Source: Ruegeria discodermiae (lineage in GTDB: Bacteria > Pseudomonadota > Alphaproteobacteria > Rhodobacterales > Rhodobacteraceae). Taken from it: a stretch of 64,000 bases of DNA. The notes beneath the pieces are model-generated. The model was given only the letters and a program-made list of their open reading frames with translations. It had not been told where the DNA came from and did not search any database. The stretch spans positions 310,001 through 374,000 of the forward strand of contig NZ_JAVAMO010000003.1 in assembly GCF_030758345.1 (NCBI RefSeq), written 5' to 3'. A program made the position numbers and the translations under genes. Each line of letters opens with the position of its first letter. Within the stretch, counting starts at the first letter, position 1. This document shows positions 25,874 through 32,742 of the stretch, in pieces.

Positions 25874-27383
25874 GGCGCTGCCGCTTTTGCTATTGGCATG
25901 GCCCGGCCATGCCGAACCTCAGACGCCGAACTTTGAACCGCGCCCGATTCCCGAGCATGTCTATGATGGCGGCTGGGAGCATTTCGTGGGCGGTGGCGTT
26001 GCTGCGTTTGACTGCGACGGGGATGATCTGCCTGAGCTTTATGCAGCCGGTGGCGCGAACCCTGCCCAGCTCATGCGCAACCGGACGGACGGACCGGGCG
26101 CGCCTTTGCAGTTTGAGGAAGCCACGCCGGACAGCCTGTCGCTGACCGGTGTGACCGGGGCCTATCCGGTCGAGATTGACGGCGACGGCGTGCTCGACCT
26201 CGCCATTTTGCGGGTCGGACCGGATCTCTTGCTGCGCGGTCAGGGCGATTGCACTTTCACGCCTTTCGAGGAGTTGGGTTTCACCTCGGGCGATCACTGG
26301 ACCACCGCGTTTTCCACCACCTGGGAAGCTGGTCAAAGCCTGCCGACGCTGGCTTTCGGCACCTATGTGGACCGCACCCATCCCGATGGCCCGTTCGAAG
26401 CCTGCGATACCACCCTGCTCTACCGCCCGGATGGCGACCGCTATGGCCCGCCGGAACACTTGGAGCCCGGGTTTTGCGCGCTCTCGATGCTGTTTTCCGA
26501 CTGGAGTCGCACAGGCCGCGCCGATCTGAGGATCAGCAATGACCGGCATTACTACGTACGTGGCGGGCAGGAACAGATGTGGGCGATGGAAGAGACCCCG
26601 CGCCTTTATGCCGAGGCCGAAGGCTGGTTGCCCTACAGCCTCTGGGGCATGGGCATCGCCTCGCGCGATCTGACCGGTGATGGTTTTCCCGAAGTCTATC
26701 TGACCTCGATGGGCGACCAGAAGTTCCAGAGCTTCGATCCCGCGCCGGGCGGGCCGGTCTGGCGCGACGCCACCTATGACCGGGGCACCACGGCGCATCG
26801 TCCGCATACGGGCGGCGACGGTCGGCCCTCAACCGGATGGCACGCGGCATTTGGGGATGTGAACAACGATGGGCGCGATGACATCTTCGTGGCCAAAGGC
26901 AATGTCGAACAGATGCCGGATGCCGCCATGAAAGACCCCAACACGCTCCTGATGCAGCAACATGACGGGCGGTTTGGTGAGAGGGCCGCGGAGGCAGGGG
27001 TCGCCTCAATGGCGCGCTCGCGCGGGGCGGCGCTGGTCGATCTGAACCTCGACGGTGCGCTCGATCTTGCGGTGGTGAACCGGCGGGCGCCGATGGAGCT
27101 CTACGAAAATACTGGCGCGCAGGGCAACTGGCTGCTGGTGGATGTCACAGGCATCGCGCGGAACCATCAGGCGCTGGGGGCGTTTGTTGAGGTGCGCAGC
27201 GCGCAAGGCCTGCAGACGCGGGAGATCACCGCTGGTGGTGGCCATTCAGGCGGCAGCACGGGGCCCCAGCATTTCGGTCTGGGCGCGGAAAAGTCAGCCG
27301 ATATCCGGGTGATCTGGCCAGGTGGTTCCCCTTCTGTCTGGCAAAGTGTTGCGGCCAACACTCGGATTGCACTGCGACCTTAG
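25860..27383 (+). CDS. CRTAC1-type VCBS/FG-GAP repeat protein with ASPIC/UnbV C-terminus
   Basis: 507 aa. A signal peptide (MRSLKALPLLLLAWPGHA) indicates export. Calcium-binding FG-GAP/VCBS repeats recur as FDCDGDDLPELY, DGDGVLDLAI, LTGDGFPEVYL, DVNNDGRDDIF and DLNLDGALDLAV across residues 45-410. The C-terminal ASPIC/UnbV region ends GGGHSGGSTGPQHFGLG and WPGG. It overlaps xylR by 14 bp and ends tail to tail with the diheme peroxidase-like gene, stops overlapping by 4 bp. It is probably a periplasmic beta-propeller scaffold or enzyme; its function in xylose use is unknown. Confidence 0.85.
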   Translation: MRSLKALPLLLLAWPGHAEPQTPNFEPRPIPEHVYDGGWEHFVGGGVAAFDCDGDDLPELYAAGGANPAQLMRNRTDGPGAPLQFEEATPDSLSLTGVTGAYPVEIDGDGVLDLAILRVGPDLLLRGQGDCTFTPFEELGFTSGDHWTTAFSTTWEAGQSLPTLAFGTYVDRTHPDGPFEACDTTLLYRPDGDRYGPPEHLEPGFCALSMLFSDWSRTGRADLRISNDRHYYVRGGQEQMWAMEETPRLYAEAEGWLPYSLWGMGIASRDLTGDGFPEVYLTSMGDQKFQSFDPAPGGPVWRDATYDRGTTAHRPHTGGDGRPSTGWHAAFGDVNNDGRDDIFVAKGNVEQMPDAAMKDPNTLLMQQHDGRFGERAAEAGVASMARSRGAALVDLNLDGALDLAVVNRRAPMELYENTGAQGNWLLVDVTGIARNHQALGAFVEVRSAQGLQTREITAGGGHSGGSTGPQHFGLGAEKSADIRVIWPGGSPSVWQSVAANTRIALRP

Positions 27384-28690
27384 CGGTCCACCGGCAATCC
27401 GCTTGGCACGGTCTCGGGCACGCCCAGCCGCTTTGCGTCATGCGTCAGCGCCCCCAGAAACGCGATCAGATCCGCGATCTCGGCGTCGCTTAGAGACACC
27501 GGCGCAAGATCATTTGCCGCCGCAATGCGCGCTGTCTCCTCCGGGTCGTTCAGCGCCCGTGTGTCCTCGGCTCCGGTCAGGGCGGGCAGACGCGCCTGCC
27601 CCGGGTCATAGCGCTGCAATCCCGCCAGCGGGTCCAGATGGTGCCGGATCATCGAATCCAGATCGGAATAGGCCCCGTTATGCCCGTACGGCGCGGTCAG
27701 CTTGACATTGCGCAGCGAGGGCGTGCGGAAGGCATAGGCATCCTCGGGATCACCGGTGACCCGCATCCGGCCTTCGTCGCGCGCGTGGTTTTCAAAGCGG
27801 GCCGCCTTGCCGGGGCCGATCTGCGGCAGGGCGATGGCGTGAAAGGCGTGGTCGGTCTGGAACCAGCCGGAATGGCACGAGGAACACCCCGCTTCGCCAT
27901 AAAACAGATCCATACCGCGCTGCGCTGCGGGGTCCAGCGCCGCCTCACCCCGCATGGCGCGGTCAAAGGGGCTGTTATCAGCGCGCCATTCAAAGCGGAT
28001 GAAATCTGCAATCAGGTTCGAGATCAGGGGGAAGCCGTCGCTTTCATCTGCGCGCCGCACTTCCTCCAGCCGCTCGGAATAGGCGGGAATGGCCTGAACG
28101 CGGGCAGCAAGCTGATCCCAGGCCCCGCCCTCCTGGCTGAGCATCCCCAGCCGTACCGATCGGCTGATCTCGTTTTCCGAATAATGCCCGGCCATCTCAT
28201 CGCCCGACAGAACCGGGAACATGCTCTGCGCCGACAGAACCGAATCGAAACCGGTGGTCATGTCGCTGCCCAGCGGCGTTCGAATGCCGTTTGGTTCCGC
28301 CTCGTCAGCCTCCAACCGACCATCATGAAACATGACCGTGAATTCCTGCGCACCGAGGTTCCAGAGCGCTGGCGCGTTGCGCGGCAATCGCTGTTCGGGC
28401 AGGTTTTCAGGGTCGGGGGACCGCTCTGGCCCCAGACCGACACCCCCTTCGCCCAATGACAGAGACACCCCGTCCGAGGTGCCGAACCGGGGATGGTGAC
28501 AGGTGCCGCAAGAGATATTCTGGTTGCCGGACAGGATCGGGTCATAGAACAGCAGCTGCCCCAGAGCAGCCCGCTCGATATCCGGGTCGATGAAGTCAGG
28601 GGGCGGCCCCAAATCGGGCAGATCGGCGCTTGCGAGACCGGCGCATGCCAGACATAGCGCGGCGGAAAGGGTGTATGGCAGCCTGCTCAT
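27380..28690 (-). CDS. Diheme cytochrome c peroxidase/MauG family protein
   Basis: 436 aa. Signal peptide MSRLPYTLSAALCLACAGLASA. Two c-type haem motifs are present, CGTCH (about 61-65) and CSSCH (about 269-273), spaced as in bacterial cytochrome c peroxidases and MauG. FRTPSLRNVKLTAPYGHNGAY (start of the conserved C-terminal block) holds the usual ligand region. The ATG overlaps the xylB stop by 4 bp (ATGA), so it is translated from the xylB message. A periplasmic peroxidase or a protein-modifying MauG-like role are both open. Confidence 0.9.
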   Translation of the reverse strand: MSRLPYTLSAALCLACAGLASADLPDLGPPPDFIDPDIERAALGQLLFYDPILSGNQNISCGTCHHPRFGTSDGVSLSLGEGGVGLGPERSPDPENLPEQRLPRNAPALWNLGAQEFTVMFHDGRLEADEAEPNGIRTPLGSDMTTGFDSVLSAQSMFPVLSGDEMAGHYSENEISRSVRLGMLSQEGGAWDQLAARVQAIPAYSERLEEVRRADESDGFPLISNLIADFIRFEWRADNSPFDRAMRGEAALDPAAQRGMDLFYGEAGCSSCHSGWFQTDHAFHAIALPQIGPGKAARFENHARDEGRMRVTGDPEDAYAFRTPSLRNVKLTAPYGHNGAYSDLDSMIRHHLDPLAGLQRYDPGQARLPALTGAEDTRALNDPEETARIAAANDLAPVSLSDAEIADLIAFLGALTHDAKRLGVPETVPSGLPVDR

Positions 28691-30141
28691 GCCCCAGCCT
28701 GACGTAGCGCAGGATAGAGCGCGCGATAGGTCTGGTAGGCCTCGTCATAGCGCGCCGTCAGATCGCTGCTCGGCGCGATGGTTTCCGAAATCTCGGGCGC
28801 GGTCATGACCTGCGCCGGGTCTGCGCCGGTCTCGGCACAGATCGCCAGACGGGCTGCGCCCAAGGCCGCCCCGAACTCGCCACCCGCAGGCAGGGCCAAT
28901 GACAGACCCAGCGTCGAGGCCAGCGTTTCCAGCCAGAACCGCGACCGCGTGCCGCCGCCGACCGCAAGCACCGTTTCCAGATTGGCACCGGTCTTGCGCA
29001 ACGCCTCAAGACTGTCGCGCAGGGCGAAGGCGACACCTTCCATTACCGCGCGGGTCAGGGCGTCAGTCTCCATCCCGATATCAAGACCAACAAAGGCCCC
29101 GCGAATGGCGGCATCGTTATGCGGCGTCCGCTCGCCCGACAGATAAGGCAGGAAGGTCAGCGCACCGGGCCCGGAGACCTGACGCGGCAGGGCCGCCGAC
29201 AGTTGCTCGGGGCTTTGCCCGACACTGCGCGAGAGCCAGTTCAGGCAATCGGTGGCCGCGAGGATCACCCCCATCTGGTACCAGCGCCCGGGCACCGCGT
29301 GGCAGAAGGAATGCACCGCCGTTTCCGGCGCGGGCGCAAAACTGTCGCGCGCCGCCAGCAGCACACCAGAGGTCCCAAGCGAGACAAAGCCGGTGCCTTC
29401 GGCAAAACAACCCGCCCCGCAAGCCGCCGCCGCATTGTCACCGCCCCCGCCAGCCACCACAACCGAGCCTTTGATGCCCCATTCGGTGCAGAGTGCTGCG
29501 CGCAATCGACCGCCCGCAGCACTGCCCTCGACCAGTTCCGGCATCTGTTCGCGCCGGATATGACTGGTTTCCAACGCCAGCGTGGACCAGTCGCGCGCGC
29601 CGACATCCAGCCAGCTGGTTCCGGCACTATCGGACATATCGCTGATATGCGAGCCCGTCAGCCACAGGCGCAGATAATCCTTCGGCAGCAATACCTTGGC
29701 GAGTTTCGCAAAGACCTCCGGCTCATGCTCTTCGACCCAGAGCAGCTTGGGCGCGGTAAAACCGGGAAACACGATATTGCCCGAACTTTCGCGGATACCG
29801 GCCTGCGCATCCAGCCATTGCGCCTGTTCGGCCGATCTCGTGTCGTTCCACAGGATACAGGGCCGCAGCACCGTGTCATCCGCCCCGAGCAGCGTCGCGC
29901 CATGCATATGGCCGCTTAACCCGATACCGCGTAAGGCGCTGATTTCCCGTGGATAGGCCGCAGACAGTTCTGCCATCACGGCCCGACAGGCCTTGATCCA
30001 ATCCGCCGGGTCCTGCTCGGACCAGCCCGGTGCCGGATGCGGGTTGGAATAGGACGCCTCGGCCGAACCGACAACACGGCCATCGCCATCAATCAACAGC
30101 CCGCGCAGCCCGGACGTGCCCAGATCAAGTCCCAGATACAC
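28687..30141 (-). CDS. xylB: Xylulokinase
   Basis: 484 aa, GTG start (MYLGLDLGTSGLRG) after a GGGAGA ribosome site. FGGY kinase features: N-terminal LGLDLGTSGLRGLLID phosphate loop, GLSGHMHG near residue 76 with the substrate-binding His, the VVVAGGGGDNAAAACGAG block (catalytic Asp, about 235) and LAVGGGTRSRFWLE near the C-terminus. It phosphorylates D-xylulose to xylulose-5-phosphate. It has its own promoter with an operator and a nested hairpin immediately upstream, and is coupled to the diheme protein gene. Confidence 0.95.
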   Translation of the reverse strand: MYLGLDLGTSGLRGLLIDGDGRVVGSAEASYSNPHPAPGWSEQDPADWIKACRAVMAELSAAYPREISALRGIGLSGHMHGATLLGADDTVLRPCILWNDTRSAEQAQWLDAQAGIRESSGNIVFPGFTAPKLLWVEEHEPEVFAKLAKVLLPKDYLRLWLTGSHISDMSDSAGTSWLDVGARDWSTLALETSHIRREQMPELVEGSAAGGRLRAALCTEWGIKGSVVVAGGGGDNAAAACGAGCFAEGTGFVSLGTSGVLLAARDSFAPAPETAVHSFCHAVPGRWYQMGVILAATDCLNWLSRSVGQSPEQLSAALPRQVSGPGALTFLPYLSGERTPHNDAAIRGAFVGLDIGMETDALTRAVMEGVAFALRDSLEALRKTGANLETVLAVGGGTRSRFWLETLASTLGLSLALPAGGEFGAALGAARLAICAETGADPAQVMTAPEISETIAPSSDLTARYDEAYQTYRALYPALRQAGA

Positions 30142-30189
30142 GGCTTTCTCCCATTTTATTTTTACGGCAAAAATAAATCGAGAAAGCCG
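30141..30189 (-). promoter_or_regulatory. Nested inverted repeat across the xylB translation start region
   Basis: CGGCTTTCTC (30141-30150) and GAGAAAGCCG (30180-30189) are exact reverse complements that bracket the XylR-like operator almost coaxially. In a transcript arriving from upstream, the 10-bp outer stem plus the 9-bp inner stem would bury the xylB ribosome site and the first base of its GTG. A transcript starting at the local promoter would lack the distal arm. Confidence 0.6.
30155..30177. promoter_or_regulatory. XylR operator 2 (upstream of xylB)
   Basis: TTTATTTT-N7-AAAATAAA, extended by one pair to 9-bp arms (30155-30163 and 30169-30177), matches the core and spacing of operator 1 exactly. 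It lies 14 bp upstream of the xylB start codon and overlaps a TATTTT -10 candidate. Confidence 0.75.
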
Positions 30190-30199
30190 CGCCTGTCAA
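30170..30199 (-). promoter_or_regulatory. xylB promoter candidate (-35 TTGACA, -10 TATTTT)
   Basis: A perfect TTGACA on the minus strand (30199-30194) is followed, after 18 bp, by TATTTT (about 30175-30170), which lies inside operator 2. The arrangement mirrors the xylF promoter in that the repressor site covers a core promoter element. Confidence 0.5.
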
Positions 30200-30218
30200 C
30201 AAATCCCGCGCTTGGCCA

Positions 30219-30809
30219 TCAGATATCCAACTCGTTCGAAGGGATGATCGGGAAAAACTGACCCGACGACCAGACGCCGAACCAGCCATCGGAATGGGTG
30301 CCAAGTTCGATCAGCCGATAAAAGCTCTTGCGGTCGATCAGCGCCTCAAGATCGGCGCGGATATGAACATAGGGCGACGGCTCGCCGGTCTGTGCATCCC
30401 GGACAACGCGAATCGGATGATCCGGCCCTGCGATGGCGCTGTCCTCGGTCTTTGTCACAAACTCCAACACCTGATCCGTGCCGCTGCCTGTCGCCTCGAA
30501 ATCCACGGCGACAAAAGGCGCGCCATCCACGGTGATGCCGACCTTTTCCACCGGGGTGACGAGGAAATACTTGCCATCCTCTTTCTTGATCACCGACGAG
30601 AACAACTTCACCAGTTCCGGCCTGCTGATGGGGGAGCCAAGATAAAACCACGTCCCGTCCCGCGCGATCCGCATGTCCAGGTCGCCGCAAAAGGGCGGGT
30701 TCCACAGATGCACCGGCGGCAATCCGCGTTTGGCGGCTGCGCGAACTGACGCCGCAATGCCATCTGCCGAGGGTGTAACGGTCTTTTGTTCGCGCATTCG
30801 TTTTGCCAT
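30219..30809 (-). CDS. DUF1285 family protein
   Basis: About 196 aa from the ATG at 30809 (MAKRMREQKTVTPS); an upstream in-frame ATG at 30839 is possible. Conserved family segments are LPPVHLWNPPFCGDLDMRIA (about 30-49), GTWFYLGSPISRPELVKLFS and YFLVTPVEKVGITVDGAPF. The function is unknown. It is divergent from the MoxR gene with a 53-bp gap, an arrangement suggesting a link to that cluster. Its stop lies 78 bp before xylB on the same strand, so read-through into xylB is possible. Confidence 0.85.
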   Translation of the reverse strand: MAKRMREQKTVTPSADGIAASVRAAAKRGLPPVHLWNPPFCGDLDMRIARDGTWFYLGSPISRPELVKLFSSVIKKEDGKYFLVTPVEKVGITVDGAPFVAVDFEATGSGTDQVLEFVTKTEDSAIAGPDHPIRVVRDAQTGEPSPYVHIRADLEALIDRKSFYRLIELGTHSDGWFGVWSSGQFFPIIPSNELDI

Positions 30810-30862
30810 TTCCGGTGAGAGAGATACACTCAGAACCATATACGCCCATGGAAAGGAATGTC

Positions 30863-31870
30863 ATGTCCGATCAAACCGACCTTGTTGCCGAGATCGAAGC
30901 GCTGGAAGAAAAGCTTCAGCAGGCCAAGGCCTCGATCACCCGCCGCTTCATCGGACAGGAGCGTGTGGTGGACCTGACGCTGACCGCTTTGCTTTGTGGC
31001 GGTCATGCGCTGTTGATCGGATTGCCCGGTCTGGGCAAGACCCTGCTGGTCGAAACGCTGTCGACCGTGATGGGGCTAAATGGCAACCGCATCCAGTTCA
31101 CGCCCGACCTGATGCCCGCTGATATTCTGGGCTCCGAAGTTTTGGACACCGCCGAGGATGGCTCGCGCCATTTCCGCTTCGTGTCCGGGCCGATCTTTTG
31201 CCAGCTCTTGATGGCGGATGAGATCAACCGCGCCAGCCCACGGACGCAATCGGCGCTGCTGCAGGCGATGCAGGAAAAGACCGTGACCGTCGCTGGCGAG
31301 GATCGGGTGCTGGGCGAGCCGTTCCATGTGCTGGCCACCCAGAACCCAATCGAGCAGGAGGGCACCTATCCTCTGCCCGAGGCGCAGCTTGACCGTTTCC
31401 TGGTGCAGGTCGATGTGGAATATCCCGACCGCGAGACCGAACGTGACATCCTGCTGGCCACGACCGGTGTGGACGAGGCCGAGGCGACGCAGGTGTTCAC
31501 CCGCGACGAATTGCTCGCCGCCCAGACCCTGCTGCGGCGGATGCCGGTGGGTGAGTCGGTGGTGGATCTGATCCTCGATCTGGTGCGCGCCTTCCGGCCT
31601 GATGAGGTGGGCGTGTCCGAACAGGTGGCCGAAACCGTGGCCTGGGGCCCCGGACCACGCGCCGCACAGGCCCTCATGATGACCGTGCGCGCGCGCGCCT
31701 TGTTGCAAGGACGGCTGGCGCCAAATGCCGAAGACGTGCTGGACATGGCCCGCCCGGTTCTCAGCCACCGGATGGCGCTGAACTTTGCCGCCCGCGCGCG
31801 CGGTGACCGCCTCTCCGATCTGATCGACAGTACCGCGCAGGGCCTCAGCCGAACCGAGGCCGCCGCGTGA
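30863..31870 (+). CDS. MoxR family AAA+ ATPase
   Basis: 335 aa from the ATG at 30863 (AAAGGA ribosome site). Walker A is GLPGLGKT (about 59-66), Walker B LLMADEIN (about 119), then the MoxR-typical RASPRTQSALLQAMQEKTV and ATQNPIEQEGTYPLPEAQLD. MoxR ATPases act as chaperones that mature or activate partner VWA/DUF58 proteins. It overlaps the DUF58 gene by 4 bp as first gene of a four-gene operon. Confidence 0.94.
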   Translation: MSDQTDLVAEIEALEEKLQQAKASITRRFIGQERVVDLTLTALLCGGHALLIGLPGLGKTLLVETLSTVMGLNGNRIQFTPDLMPADILGSEVLDTAEDGSRHFRFVSGPIFCQLLMADEINRASPRTQSALLQAMQEKTVTVAGEDRVLGEPFHVLATQNPIEQEGTYPLPEAQLDRFLVQVDVEYPDRETERDILLATTGVDEAEATQVFTRDELLAAQTLLRRMPVGESVVDLILDLVRAFRPDEVGVSEQVAETVAWGPGPRAAQALMMTVRARALLQGRLAPNAEDVLDMARPVLSHRMALNFAARARGDRLSDLIDSTAQGLSRTEAAA

Positions 31871-32742
31871 CGCCTGCCCTGACCCTCAGGGAACGATCCG
31901 AGGCCGAAGCATCGCGCCTGCCGCCCCTGCTGGCACGGGCCGAGCATCTGGCGGGCACCGTCCTGCTGGGCGATCACGGCCGCCGCCGCGCCGGTCTGGG
32001 CGACGATTTCTGGCAATACCGCCCGGCACAGCACGGCGATAGCAAGCGCCTGATCGACCACCGCCGCTCGGCGCGCGGCGATCAGCAATTCGTGCGCGAG
32101 CGCGAGTGGCAGATTGCGCAATCGGTGATGCTCTGGGTCGATCAGGGGGCCTCAATGCGGTTCGCCTCGGACAAGGCCCTGCCGACCAAGGCGGATCGCG
32201 CGCGGCTGGTGGGGCTGGCCATCGCGATCCTGCTGATCCGGGGTGGTGAGCGCGTTGGACTGACCGGCACAACGCTGCCACCACGCCGCGGCAATGCACA
32301 GATCATCCGTCTGGCCGAGGCCTGGGCGCAGGATGCCGAGCCCGACTACCAGCCCCCTGAACATCGCGCCATGATCCCGCATGCGCGCGCCGTGTTCCTG
32401 TCGGATTTTCTGGGCGATCTGGACGAGGTGGAACTGGCCCTGACCAAGGCCGCCGATCGCGGCGTGCGCGGGGTTTTGATGATGACCCTTGATCCCAGCG
32501 AAGAAGAGTTCCCATATCAGGGGCGGACCATCTTCGAGAGTGTCGGCGGCACGTTTCGCCACGAAACCCTCAAGGCCGGGGACCTGAAGCCGCGTTACAT
32601 CGCCCGGCTGGCGGAAAGGAAGGACAGGCTGAACCAGCTATGTCACGCGACCGGATGGCAGTTTGGGCTGCATCATACCAGCGACAGTGCCCAGGCGGCG
32701 CTGCTGTGGATTTACCGCGCGCTTGATGGTGGCCATCGGTGA
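31867..32742 (+). CDS. DUF58 domain-containing protein
   Basis: 291 aa, GTG start overlapping the MoxR stop by 4 bp. The DUF58 signature YRPAQHGDSKRLIDHRRSAR lies at about residues 55-74, followed by a VWA-like fold (ILLIRGGERVGLTG, FLSDFLGDLDEVELAL). DUF58 proteins are the standard neighbours of MoxR and its presumed substrates. No transmembrane segment is evident, so it is probably cytoplasmic. Confidence 0.92.
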   Translation: MTPALTLRERSEAEASRLPPLLARAEHLAGTVLLGDHGRRRAGLGDDFWQYRPAQHGDSKRLIDHRRSARGDQQFVREREWQIAQSVMLWVDQGASMRFASDKALPTKADRARLVGLAIAILLIRGGERVGLTGTTLPPRRGNAQIIRLAEAWAQDAEPDYQPPEHRAMIPHARAVFLSDFLGDLDEVELALTKAADRGVRGVLMMTLDPSEEEFPYQGRTIFESVGGTFRHETLKAGDLKPRYIARLAERKDRLNQLCHATGWQFGLHHTSDSAQAALLWIYRALDGGHR

